From DASUSH01 sp036375215 (GTDB lineage: Bacteria; Actinomycetota; Thermoleophilia; Solirubrobacterales; 70-9): 64,000 nt of DNA. The translations under genes and the position numbers were made by a program. Shown here one piece after another: positions 55,313 through 63,492 of the stretch. Where the stretch lies: positions 10,082-74,081 of the forward strand of contig DASUSH010000094.1 of the NCBI GenBank assembly GCA_036375215.1, in the 5' to 3' direction. The notes under the pieces are model-generated. The model saw only the letters and a list, made by a program, of their open reading frames with translations. It ran no database searches and was not told the origin of the DNA. How positions within the stretch are numbered: position 1 is the stretch's first letter; each line of letters starts with the position of its first letter.

Positions 55313-57197
55313 ACTCGACCACCGCCGCGTCGTCGCCGACCTGGTCGACCTGGCCGGGCTTCACGTCGAAGTAGTCCTCGAGGATCTGGCGGACCGCGGG
55401 GGCGGCGGCGTCGGCGCCGAAGCCGCCCTCCTCGATCGTCGCCGCGACCACGATCTCGGGGTCCTTGGCGGGGGCGAGCGCGACGTACCAGGACTGGTCG
55501 CCGTGCGGCGGGCGCTCCGCGGTGCCCGTCTTGCCGGCGACCTCGACCGGGAATCCGCCGAAGACCGGGTACGAGGTGCCCCCGGGATCCATCGCCGCCG
55601 CCTCGAGGCCGCTCAGGATCGTGCTCGAGGTCTGCGGGGACATGTCGAGCTGGCGCCGCGGCGCGGGCGTCACCTCCTGGACGACGCGCCCGTTGGCGTC
55701 CTCCACCCGCTGAGCGAGGTGCGGGCGCGGGACGAGGCCCTGGTTCGCGACCGTCGCGTAGGCGACCGCCATCTGCAGCGGCGTCGCCTGTAGGTCGCCC
55801 TGGCCGACGGAGAGGTTGATGTTGTCTCCGGCGCTCCAGGGGCGGTCGGTGTTGCCCTCCTTGAAGAGCTGGTTGCGCCACTCGGGGGTCGGGATCAGGC
55901 CGGAGAGCTCCGAGGGCAGGTCGATCCCGGTCGGGCTCCCGAGGCCGAGCCGGCCGGCCCACTCCTGGATCGGCATCGGCTGCTGCTCGGTGTTGGCCTC
56001 GTGCCCGAGCTTGTAGAAGTAGACGTCCGAGGAGACCTGCAGCGCGGTCCGCATGTCGAGCGCGCCGTTCACGGCGTCGCCGGCGTTGCGGAAGGTGACG
56101 CCGCCGACGGTGTACTGGCCGGGGTCGTCGACGATCTCGCCGGGGGTGATCAGGCCCTCCTCGAGCGCCGCCGTCGCGGTGATCAGCTTGTAGGTGGAGC
56201 CCGTCGGGTAGAGGCCCTGGATCGCGCGGTTCGCCTGCGGGGCCCCGGTCTCCTCGGAGTTCAGGAAGTCGACGGTCTTCTGCGGGATCCGGGGCTTCGA
56301 GTAGATCGAGGGATCGAACGTCGGTGTCGAGCCGAGCCCGAGCACCTCGCCGGAGTCGACGTCCATCGCGACGAACGCACCGGGCAGCCCGAACTGGCTG
56401 ATCGCGGCCTCCCCCGTCTCCTGCAGGCCGGAGTCGATCGTGAGCCTCAGGTTGTTGCCCGGCACCGGCGGCTCGTCGGAGAGCGGCTCGCCCTTCGGGC
56501 GGCCGAGCGCGTCGACCTGCACCCGGGTCGCCCCGGACTGGCCGCGGAGCTGGGAGTCGTAGGCCAGCTCGACGCCGGTCTGGCCCACGCCGTCGCCGGG
56601 GTCGAGGCGCTTGTACTGCGGCTCCTTGAGCTGCTCCGGGGTGACCTCGCGGACGTATCCGAAGATGTGGGCGGCGAGGTTCTCCTTCGGGTAGCTGCGC
56701 ACGTAGACGCGCTCGACCGAGACGCCGGGGAAGTCGTCCTGGTGCTCCTGGAGGTAGAGCACGAGCTCGTAGGGGACGTCGCGCTCGAGCGTCACGGGGC
56801 TCGCGGGCAGGAGCTTCGTCTGCTCCTTGATCTCCTTGTCGATGCGGTCGGCATTCGTCCCGGTGACGTCGGCGAGGCGGCGGATGACCTGCGCTTCCTC
56901 CTGGTTGTTGGCGGGCAGCTCGTCGGCCTTCAACTGGAGCGCGAGCGCGGTCCGGTTGCCGACCAGGACCTCGCCGTTGCGGTCGACGATCTCGCCGCGC
57001 GGGGCCTGCACCTTCACCTCGCGGACGCGGTTGTTCTGCGCCTGCTCGAGGTACTTGTCGCCGGAGAGCACCTCGAGGTACCAGAGCCGGAAGAAGATGA
57101 TGAAGAACATCACCAGGGCGGCGCCGCCGAGGATGGCCACGCGCAGCGCGAACTGCGAAGTCATGCGTTGTGGCCGGTCTTCGTCGCGGAGGTACAT
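55311..57197 (-). CDS. mrdA: Penicillin-binding protein 2 (elongation transpeptidase)
   Basis: Class B PBP, partner of RodA. 628 residues: short cytosolic tail, one membrane anchor (FALRVAILGGAALVMFFIIFFRLWYL), the dimerisation domain beginning APRGEIVDRNGEVL, and the transpeptidase domain with GSTYK (active Ser and Lys of SxxK), SSDVYFYKLG (SxN-equivalent) and AGKTGTAE. Follows mreD by 34 bp; rodA follows after the structured spacer. Confidence 0.95.
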   Translation of the reverse strand: MYLRDEDRPQRMTSQFALRVAILGGAALVMFFIIFFRLWYLEVLSGDKYLEQAQNNRVREVKVQAPRGEIVDRNGEVLVGNRTALALQLKADELPANNQEEAQVIRRLADVTGTNADRIDKEIKEQTKLLPASPVTLERDVPYELVLYLQEHQDDFPGVSVERVYVRSYPKENLAAHIFGYVREVTPEQLKEPQYKRLDPGDGVGQTGVELAYDSQLRGQSGATRVQVDALGRPKGEPLSDEPPVPGNNLRLTIDSGLQETGEAAISQFGLPGAFVAMDVDSGEVLGLGSTPTFDPSIYSKPRIPQKTVDFLNSEETGAPQANRAIQGLYPTGSTYKLITATAALEEGLITPGEIVDDPGQYTVGGVTFRNAGDAVNGALDMRTALQVSSDVYFYKLGHEANTEQQPMPIQEWAGRLGLGSPTGIDLPSELSGLIPTPEWRNQLFKEGNTDRPWSAGDNINLSVGQGDLQATPLQMAVAYATVANQGLVPRPHLAQRVEDANGRVVQEVTPAPRRQLDMSPQTSSTILSGLEAAAMDPGGTSYPVFGGFPVEVAGKTGTAERPPHGDQSWYVALAPAKDPEIVVAATIEEGGFGADAAAPAVRQILEDYFDVKPGQVDQVGDDAAVVE

Positions 57198-57231
57198 GGC
57201 TCAGTCGGTAGACGGTCGGGGCTAGATCTTC

Positions 57232-57807
57232 CTAGGCGGCTCGGATCGGAGTGAGCGATCGCCTGCGCCCGCGGCGCCCGCGACGCCCGCGGCCGCCGCG
57301 GGCGTCGTCGACCAGGGCCGGGCGCAGGACGAAGCGGACGAGGGGGTAGAGCGGGATCGCGAGCAGCGCGGCGAGGAGCCCCTTGACGAGGATCTCGCGC
57401 ACGACGAGCAGGCTCACCGGCGACTCGACCCCGAGCATCAGCTGTATCGCGGCGAACATCGCCGCGCCGAAGAGGGCAAGGGCGCCGGTGAGTAGCGGCG
57501 GCACGAAGCTGCTCGTGATGTCGAAGCTCTCGCGCCAGCGGCCGGCGAGATAGCCGACGGTGAGCAGCACGATCGAGGAGACGCCGAGCGTCTGCAGGAG
57601 CAGCGAGTCGGTGAGCAGGCCGAGGGCGAAGCCGCAGACCGCGCCGACGACCCCGCCGCCCAGCAGGCCGAGGGCGACGGCGAGCACCGGGAGCACGTCG
57701 GGCGTCGAGCCGAGCAGCTCGATCTCCGAGAAGAACGAGAGCTGCAGGACGACCCCGAGGAGGACGAGGAGGGCGATCCGCAGCGCGACCTGCCAGGTGA
57801 CGATCAT
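57232..57807 (-). CDS. mreD: Rod shape-determining protein MreD
   Basis: 191 residues with about five membrane segments (ALRIALLVLLGVVLQLSFF, VLPVLAVALGLLGGGVVGAVCGFALGLLTDSLL, VSSIVLLTVGYLAG, LLTGALALFGAAMFAA, ILVKGLLAALLAIPLYPLVRFVL). The GxxxGLLxD motif in ALGLLTDSLL is typical. An Arg/Gly-rich cytosolic C-terminus (GGRGRRGRRGRRRS) is unusual for MreD and could contact nucleic acid or acidic partners. ATGA overlap with mreC. Confidence 0.9.
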   Translation of the reverse strand: MIVTWQVALRIALLVLLGVVLQLSFFSEIELLGSTPDVLPVLAVALGLLGGGVVGAVCGFALGLLTDSLLLQTLGVSSIVLLTVGYLAGRWRESFDITSSFVPPLLTGALALFGAAMFAAIQLMLGVESPVSLLVVREILVKGLLAALLAIPLYPLVRFVLRPALVDDARGGRGRRGRRGRRRSLTPIRAA

Positions 57808-58661
57808 TCGCCGTCTCCCCCGGTCAGCACCTGGACGTACTCGAAATCGCGCAGGTCGGCGAACGGCTTCAGGTGGACCCGCTGGTAGGTGTCCTGGGCC
57901 TGGAGCTCGGCGTTCGTGACCTCGCCGATCGGGATCCCGGGCGGGAACAGGGACTCGAGGTCGGACGCCGTCGAGCCGGCGGTCACGAGGCGCTGACCCT
58001 TCGCGACCTCGCGGTCCTCCTGGATGAAGTCGAGCAGGAGGTCGTCGGGGTCGCCGACCTCGGGCTTCACGACGCCGAGGGGGCCGTCGGTGAGGACGCG
58101 CGCCGAGACGGCGCTGCGGTGGTCGGTGATCAGGGTGACCTGGGCGGTCCCGGCGGTCGTGTCGGAGACCTTGCCGACGAGGCCGTCGCCGGTGACGACC
58201 GGATCGTCGCGCTCGATCCCGGAGCTCGAGCCCTGGTCGATCGTCACCTGCGAGTACCAGACGGTGGGCGAGCGCGCGATCACCCGCGACGTCACCTGCG
58301 TGTAGCCCTCGATCCCGGCGTCGGTCTTGAAGTCGAGCGCCTTGCGCAGCTCGTCGTTCTCCGCCTGGATCGCCTCGGCGTCGACCGCGTCGGCGCGCAG
58401 CTCGGTGAGCTCGTCCTGCAGCCGGTCGTTCTCGCCGCGCGCGTCGAAGGTCTCGTCGAACCAGTTGATCGCGTCACGCACGGGCTTCAGCGCCCTCCCG
58501 GCGCCCTCCTCGATCGGGCCGAAGACCGAGGCGAGGCCGCGCTGGATCGAATGGATCGGGCCGCTGTCGGCCTCCGAGAAGCTCAGCGAGAGCAGGATCA
58601 GCGAGACGATCACGAGCGCCACGAGGACCGCCCGACGACGGCGGACTTGCTTGCGATACAT
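57804..58661 (-). CDS. mreC: Rod shape-determining protein MreC
   Basis: Periplasmic scaffold that activates PBP2/RodA. 285 residues: basic N-terminus, membrane anchor VLVALVIVSLILLSLSF, coiled coil (ENDRLQDELTELRADAVDAEAIQAENDELRKAL in parts), then the double beta-barrel domain with VIARSPTVWYSQVTIDQGSSSGI, GLVGKVSDTTAGTAQVTLITD and GQRLVTAGSTASDLESLFPPGIPIGEV. Lies 12 bp after mreB. Confidence 0.94.
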   Translation of the reverse strand: MYRKQVRRRRAVLVALVIVSLILLSLSFSEADSGPIHSIQRGLASVFGPIEEGAGRALKPVRDAINWFDETFDARGENDRLQDELTELRADAVDAEAIQAENDELRKALDFKTDAGIEGYTQVTSRVIARSPTVWYSQVTIDQGSSSGIERDDPVVTGDGLVGKVSDTTAGTAQVTLITDHRSAVSARVLTDGPLGVVKPEVGDPDDLLLDFIQEDREVAKGQRLVTAGSTASDLESLFPPGIPIGEVTNAELQAQDTYQRVHLKPFADLRDFEYVQVLTGGDGE

Positions 58662-58673
58662 GCACGCGCCTCG

Positions 58674-59735
58674 CTAGCCGGCCGTTGAGAAACTCGACCG
58701 GCGCCTCCCTGAGTTGCGCTGTGCCTTGTGCATCGCCTCGAACTCCTCGAGCGAGCGGCCGGAGCCGACGGCGACGCAGGTCAGGGGCGACTCGGCGATC
58801 TGGGCCGGCATCTGGCACTCCTCGCGCAGGCGCTCCTCGAAGCCCTGCAAGAGGGCGCCGCCGCCGGCGAGCGTGATGCCGCGATCCATGATGTCGCCGG
58901 CGAGCTCGGGCGGGGTGCGGTCGAGCGTGTCCTTGACCGCGCCGAGGATCTGCCCGACCGGCTCCTCGAGGGCGCCGCGGACCTCCTCGGAGCGGAGCAT
59001 GATCGTCTTCGGCAGCCCGGAGACCATGTCGCGGCCGCGGATCTCGGTGGTGATCTCCTCGGGGAGCGGCGCCGCCGAGCCGAGCTCGAGCTTCACCTCC
59101 TCGGCGGTCTGCTGGCCGATCAGGAGCTTGTGGGTGTGCTTGCAGTAGTTCACGATCGCGTCGTCCATCTCGTCGCCGCCGACGCGGATGGACTGGGAGA
59201 CGACGATCCCGCCCAGCGAGATCACCGCGACCTCGCTCGTGCCACCGCCGACGTCGACGACCATCGACCCCATCGGCTCGCCCACCGGGAGGCCGGCCCC
59301 GATCGCCGCGGCCATCGGCTCCTCGATCAGGTAGGCCTGGCGGGCCCCGGCCGACAGACACGCCTCCTCGACGGCGCGCTTCTCGACGCCGGTCACCCCG
59401 GACGGCACACAGACGACGACGCGCGGGTGTGCGAAGCGGTTCTGGTGCACCTTCTGGATGAAGTGGCGGAGCATCTGCTCGGTGACGTCGAAGTCGGCGA
59501 TCACGCCGTCCTTCAGCGGGCGGATCGCGCTGATCGTCCCCGGGGTGCGGCCGAGCATCCGCTTCGCCTCGAGCCCGACGGCGTGCACGTCACCGTTGCG
59601 CGAGTCGACCGCGACGACCGACGGCTCGGAGAGCACGATGCCGCGGCCACGCACGTAGACGAGCGTGTTCGCGGTGCCGAGGTCGACGGCCATGTCGCGG
59701 CCGCCGAACCCAGTCAGATAGCTCAGAACACCCAT
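58674..59735 (-). CDS. mreB: Rod shape-determining protein MreB (bacterial actin)
   Basis: 353 residues. Actin-fold motifs: AVDLGTANTLVYVRGRGIVLSEPS (phosphate 1), VVDVGGGTSEVAVISLGG (phosphate 2), GVEKRAVEEACLSAGARQAYLIEEPMAAAIGAG in parts, and adenosine motif ITLAGGGALLQGFE. It directs elongation-specific wall synthesis and heads mreBCD-mrdA-rodA. A further start upstream is unlikely given the 166-bp promoter-bearing gap. Confidence 0.97.
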   Translation of the reverse strand: MGVLSYLTGFGGRDMAVDLGTANTLVYVRGRGIVLSEPSVVAVDSRNGDVHAVGLEAKRMLGRTPGTISAIRPLKDGVIADFDVTEQMLRHFIQKVHQNRFAHPRVVVCVPSGVTGVEKRAVEEACLSAGARQAYLIEEPMAAAIGAGLPVGEPMGSMVVDVGGGTSEVAVISLGGIVVSQSIRVGGDEMDDAIVNYCKHTHKLLIGQQTAEEVKLELGSAAPLPEEITTEIRGRDMVSGLPKTIMLRSEEVRGALEEPVGQILGAVKDTLDRTPPELAGDIMDRGITLAGGGALLQGFEERLREECQMPAQIAESPLTCVAVGSGRSLEEFEAMHKAQRNSGRRRSSFSTAG

Positions 59736-59840
59736 GGTTGTCTCAGGTACTGCGTTCAGGTACGGCGAAGCTTCAGCCGGTAGGACCGGCCCCGGTTCGA
59801 AGCAATCGGAGACGGCGGACTACCCCCACCAAGCGAGTCG

Positions 59841-59846
59841 ATAGTA
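59841..59846 (-). promoter_or_regulatory. Possible -10 element (TACTAT) of the mreB operon
   Basis: TACTAT, a TANNNT match, lies about 105 bp upstream of the mreB ATG in the maf-mreB gap, with TTTCGG 16 bp further up as a poor -35. The distance implies a long leader, in contrast to the leaderless promoters elsewhere. Confidence 0.3.
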
Positions 59847-59868
59847 GCGGACCTCTCCGTGCCCGAAA

Positions 59869-59885
59869 CCCGCATTGCAAGCGGG
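59869..59885 (-). terminator. Possible maf terminator hairpin
   Basis: CCCGC-7 nt-GCGGG stem-loop 16 bp after the maf stop, followed on the minus strand only by TTTC. A second inverted repeat, AACCCTAA (59892-59899) with TTAGGGTT (59915-59922), spans the maf stop codon. Neither has a real T-tract, so the call is tentative. Confidence 0.3.
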
Positions 59886-59901
59886 GATGCGAACCCTAAG
59901 G

Positions 59902-60483
59902 CTAATTCTTCGCTTTAGGGTTTGGCGAAAGCTCAGGAGCCATGCCGAGAAGGGCGCCGACGGGCAGCCCGACGACGTTAGAGAAGTCGCCCTCGAGTCG
60001 CGCGATCAGGATCGACCCGAGGCCCTGGATCGCGTACCCGCCGGCCCGGTCCCGCCACTCACCGGAGGCCAGGTAGAGCTCCAGGGTCTCCGGATCAAGC
60101 GTGCGGAAGGTCACGAGCGAGCGCTCGAGGCCCGTCCGCTCCCCTCCCCCGGGCTCGACGAGCGCGAGCCCGGAGAGGACCTCGTGGGTGCGCCCGGAGA
60201 GGGCCTCGAGCCGCTCCCGGGCGGCGGCCTCGTCGCCGGGCTTGCCGAGCGTGCGCCCGTCGAGGACGACCTCTGTGTCTGCGCCCAGCGCGAGCGCGTC
60301 CGGGGCGAGCGACGCGCCGGCGCGCGCCTTGCGCCGGGCGTTCTCGATGACCGCCTCGGCGGGTGGCCCGTCGCTCACCTCCTCGACCCGGGGGACCAGG
60401 ACCTCGAACGGGATGCCGAGCGCGGTCAGGATCTCCCGGCGCCGGGGCGACGCCGAGGCGAGGACGAGGCGCGGCGGGCTCAC
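59902..60483 (-). CDS. maf: Maf-family nucleotide pyrophosphatase
   Basis: Hydrolyses dTTP/UTP or modified nucleotides as a house-cleaning or division-linked enzyme. 193 residues from GTG. Signature LASASPRRREIL at 7-18, then NARRKARAG, ALGADTEVVLDGRTLGKP, LSGRTHEVLSGLAL and GYAIQGLGSILIARLEGDFSNVVGLPV in parts, all typical. The C-terminus (LSPNPKAKN) ends in the inverted repeat noted downstream. Confidence 0.93.
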   Translation of the reverse strand: MSPPRLVLASASPRRREILTALGIPFEVLVPRVEEVSDGPPAEAVIENARRKARAGASLAPDALALGADTEVVLDGRTLGKPGDEAAARERLEALSGRTHEVLSGLALVEPGGGERTGLERSLVTFRTLDPETLELYLASGEWRDRAGGYAIQGLGSILIARLEGDFSNVVGLPVGALLGMAPELSPNPKAKN

Positions 60484-60562
60484 GCCGGAAGGTTCGCACG
60501 AGCCCGCGACGCGCGTGGATCAGACCACGCCGGGGGGTGGGTGAATCGACGTGCGTCGCGGG

Positions 60563-60967
60563 CTAGAGGTCCGGGAACCAGATCCCGATCTCGCGCTCGG
60601 CGGACTCCTCGGAGTCGGAGCCGTGCACGAGGTTGAAGGTGACCTCGGTGGCGAAGTCACCGCGGATCGAGCCCGGGGCGGCCTCGAGCGGGTTGGTCGC
60701 GCCGATCAGCTGGCGGGCGGCGACGACGGCCTCCGGGCCCTCGAAGACGATCGCGACCAGCGGGCCGCCGGTGATGAAATCGACGAGCTCGCCGAAGAAC
60801 GGCTTCTCGGCGTGCTCGGCGTAATGCTCGTTAGCGATCGCCTCGTCGGCGGTGAGCTGGCGCATCGCCGCGATCCGCAGGCCCTTGGCCTCGAAGCGGC
60901 CGATCACCTCGCCGGTGAGGCCACGCTCGAACGCGTCGGGCTTGACGAGGATCAGGCTGCGCGACAC
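60563..60967 (-). CDS. ndk: Nucleoside diphosphate kinase
   Basis: 134 residues. RSLILVKPDAFERGLTGEVIGRFEAKGLRI (in parts) and the active-site NLVHGSDSEESAEREIGIWF with the phosphohistidine in VHGSDS are diagnostic. Equilibrates nucleoside triphosphate pools. GTG start, 6 bp downstream of the zinc-ribbon gene. Its own promoter is not evident. Confidence 0.97.
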   Translation of the reverse strand: MSRSLILVKPDAFERGLTGEVIGRFEAKGLRIAAMRQLTADEAIANEHYAEHAEKPFFGELVDFITGGPLVAIVFEGPEAVVAARQLIGATNPLEAAPGSIRGDFATEVTFNLVHGSDSEESAEREIGIWFPDL

Positions 60968-60973
60968 CGGGGC

Positions 60974-61753
60974 CTAGCCCTCGCCGCCGGCGTCGGGGGC
61001 GCGCGAGGAGCGCGAGCGCACGGGTGCCTGCTCGGGGTCGGGCGGGGCCTTCGGCGGGGTGGCGGGCTTGGCGGCCGGGGCGGGGCGCTCCGCCTTCGGG
61101 GCGGGGGCCGGTCGCTCCGCCTTCGGGGCGGCGGGCTTCGCGCGGCGCGTCGCGGCGCGCCTGGGCGGCGCCTCGGCCTCGCCGCGGCCCTCGCGCTGCT
61201 CGCGGCCCGCGCGCGCGGCGCGCTGGGCGTCGCGCGACGGGGGTTCGCGATCCGGGCGCTCGGGGCGGGCGCGGCGCCTGCCCGACGAGCGGCGCGCGGG
61301 CTGGCGCGAGCGCACCGGCGTCTCGCAGTAGGGGCACATCGCCCAGCGCGGGTCGATGGGCTTCTGGCAGGTCGGGCAGGGGTCCTTGAGCCGGGCCTCG
61401 CAGTTCGGGCAGCGCAGGTAGTTGCGCTCGACGGGGTACTCGCAGTTCGGGCACGACTGCTCGCCGAGCTGCTTGACGCGGAGCTGGGAGGCGCGGATCT
61501 CGAGCTCGCGCTCCTTGCGGTCCTCGATGAACTCGGGCGGGCGCAGGATGGAGTAGACCATCGCGCCGACGAAGGGGAAGAGCGCGGCGGCGGTCGCGCA
61601 CGCGACCAGCCAGGAGTCCTCGATCCGCCTGCGCGCGTCCAGGAAGGTCCAGACGATCAGCGCCAGGTAGACGACGACCAGCAGGACGACCAGCAGGTTG
61701 ACGGCCAGGTTGAGGCCGTCGTTGGAGATGCCGAAGAGGCCGACGACGGGCAT
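60974..61753 (-). CDS. Zinc-ribbon membrane protein with basic low-complexity tail
   Basis: 259 residues. Two membrane segments (LAVNLLVVLLVVVYLALIVWTFL and WLVACATAAALFPFVGAMVYSIL), then three CxxC pairs typical of DZANK-like ribbons: CPNC, CPNC/CPTC and CPYC (about 100-145). The last 110 residues are Arg/Ala/Pro/Lys-rich with repeated PKAERPAPA units. The layout suggests a membrane-bound adaptor whose tail contacts acidic partners or nucleic acid. Function unknown; widespread in this type of genome by appearance. ndk follows directly. Confidence 0.75.
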   Translation of the reverse strand: MPVVGLFGISNDGLNLAVNLLVVLLVVVYLALIVWTFLDARRRIEDSWLVACATAAALFPFVGAMVYSILRPPEFIEDRKERELEIRASQLRVKQLGEQSCPNCEYPVERNYLRCPNCEARLKDPCPTCQKPIDPRWAMCPYCETPVRSRQPARRSSGRRRARPERPDREPPSRDAQRAARAGREQREGRGEAEAPPRRAATRRAKPAAPKAERPAPAPKAERPAPAAKPATPPKAPPDPEQAPVRSRSSRAPDAGGEG

Positions 61754-61816
61754 GAAGCGCGGAAGCTTAGTCGGTGAGCGGGATATTCCCTGCAGTCAGC
61801 CGCCCTGTTTTGCGGC

Positions 61817-61936
61817 CTAGAGGAACATGCGGCCGAAGAGGTAGCCGAGGCCGAAGAAGACCAGGATCACGATCGCGACCACGGCCGCGACCAGTCCCAT
61901 CATCTGCAGCAGCTCAGCGCGTGCCTCCCTATCCAT
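61817..61936 (-). CDS. Short single-span membrane peptide, 39 residues
   Basis: ATG to TAG frame reading MDREARAELLQMMGLVAAV, then VAIVILVFFGLGYLFGRMFL. A charged N-terminal helix followed by one hydrophobic segment gives a plausible C-tail-anchored or holin-like small membrane protein. Ribosome-binding signal is weak. It starts 23 bp from the divergent phosphoesterase start. Found by reading the gap; no homologue recognised. Confidence 0.5.
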   Translation of the reverse strand: MDREARAELLQMMGLVAAVVAIVILVFFGLGYLFGRMFL

Positions 61937-61959
61937 GCCGGAAGCGTAGCCTCACGGCC

Positions 61960-63492
61960 TTGGCATCGCCACGAAATCTCGCGCTCGCGCTCGCGGCGAT
62001 CGCCGCGGCGGGCCCGCTCGCGGCGAGCTCGGCGGGCGAGGAGAAGGCGTTCCCGGCGGCCGGGTCCCTGCGGACGAAGACCCCGGTGAAGCACCTCGTG
62101 GTGATCATCCCGGAGAACCAGTCCTTCGACCATTACTTCGGCACCTACCCGCAGGCCGAGAACCTCCCCGGGGAGACGCCGTTCGAGGCCAGGCCCGGCA
62201 CACCGCCGGTCGACGGCCTGACCCCGGAGCTCCGCCAGGACAACCCGAACCTGTTCAACCCGTACCGGCTCGCGCCGACCGACCTGCTGCCCTGCGACCC
62301 CGACCACGCGATGCCCGAGCAGGAGCGCGCGATCAACCGCGGCGCGATGGACATGTTCGTCGAGGAGTCGGGCGACACCTGTCCCAGCGACGAGGCGCGC
62401 TGGCCGATGGGGTACTTCGACGGCAACACCGTCACCGCGCACTGGAACTACGCCCAGGCGTTCGCGATGAGCGACGCCTTCCACGCCGACGTCCTCGGGC
62501 CCTCCACGCCGGGCCATCTGGCCCTGGTCGCGGGCCAGACCCACGGCACGAGGCCCGCCCAGCTCAGCGTCCAGGGCACCCCCTACGCGCTCGAGGGCAC
62601 GCTGGTGGACGACGCGGACCCGCGCCACGACGATTGCTCGGACCACGACGGGCCGATCCTCGAGATGCGCGGCCGCAACGTCGGCGACCTGCTCACCGGC
62701 GAGCGCGTGAGCTGGGGCTACTTCCACTCCGGCTTCACGGCCACGCGGCGCGTCGACGGCCGGGCGATCTGCGGCAAGCAACACGGCAACGCCGCGGGAA
62801 CCTTCGACGATTACATCCCCCATCACGAGCCGTTCCAGTACTACGAGCAGACGGCCAACCCTCGCCACCTGCTGCCGTCCGGGCCGGGGATGATCGGATC
62901 GAGCGACCGCGCCAACCACCAGTACGCGACCGCCCAGTTCTGGAAGGCGGCGGACCGCGGGCGCCAGCCGGCGGTCAGCTTCCTGAAGCCCCCGGCCTGG
63001 GCCGATGGTCACGCCGGCTACTCGAACCCGCTGTCCGAGCAGCGGTGGCTGGTGCGGACGATCAACCGGCTGCAGCGGCTCGACACCTGGCGCAAGTCGG
63101 CGACCCTGATCGCGTACGACGACTCCGGCGGCTGGTACGACCACGTCCAGCCGCCCCTGCGCAGCGAGTCGGCGGTCCCCGGCTTCGACGCGCTCACCGC
63201 GGACGGGCGGTGTGGGGAGCCGGGCCCGGGCGACTACCAGGGCCGCTGCGGCCTCGGAATGCGGATGCCGTTCATCGCGATCTCGCCCTTCGCCCGCCCG
63301 AACCATGTCGAGCACCGCACCCTCCAGCAGTCCTCGGTCGTGCGCTTCATCGAGGACAACTGGCGGCTGGGCAGGCTCGGCGACCAGTCGTTCGACGCGC
63401 AGGCGGCGTCGCTCGAAGGCCTCTTCGACTGGCAGCTGCGCACGCCGCGCCTCTTCCTCGACAAGCGCACCGGGGCGCCCGCCGGACGCTAG
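61960..63492 (+). CDS. Secreted phosphoesterase (phospholipase C / acid phosphatase AcpA superfamily)
   Basis: 510 residues from a TTG whose product begins directly with a signal peptide (SPRNLALALAAIAAAGPLAASSAG). Phosphoesterase family (PF04185) motifs: HLVVIIPENQSFDHYFGTYP, GNTVTAHWNYAQAFAMSDAFHADVLGPSTPGHL in parts, LVAGQTHG, and LIAYDDSGGWYDHV, with metal-binding Asp and His residues. Members hydrolyse phospholipids or phosphomonoesters; the choice cannot be made here. The TAG stop shares a CTAG palindrome with the folC stop. Confidence 0.82.
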   Translation: MASPRNLALALAAIAAAGPLAASSAGEEKAFPAAGSLRTKTPVKHLVVIIPENQSFDHYFGTYPQAENLPGETPFEARPGTPPVDGLTPELRQDNPNLFNPYRLAPTDLLPCDPDHAMPEQERAINRGAMDMFVEESGDTCPSDEARWPMGYFDGNTVTAHWNYAQAFAMSDAFHADVLGPSTPGHLALVAGQTHGTRPAQLSVQGTPYALEGTLVDDADPRHDDCSDHDGPILEMRGRNVGDLLTGERVSWGYFHSGFTATRRVDGRAICGKQHGNAAGTFDDYIPHHEPFQYYEQTANPRHLLPSGPGMIGSSDRANHQYATAQFWKAADRGRQPAVSFLKPPAWADGHAGYSNPLSEQRWLVRTINRLQRLDTWRKSATLIAYDDSGGWYDHVQPPLRSESAVPGFDALTADGRCGEPGPGDYQGRCGLGMRMPFIAISPFARPNHVEHRTLQQSSVVRFIEDNWRLGRLGDQSFDAQAASLEGLFDWQLRTPRLFLDKRTGAPAGR

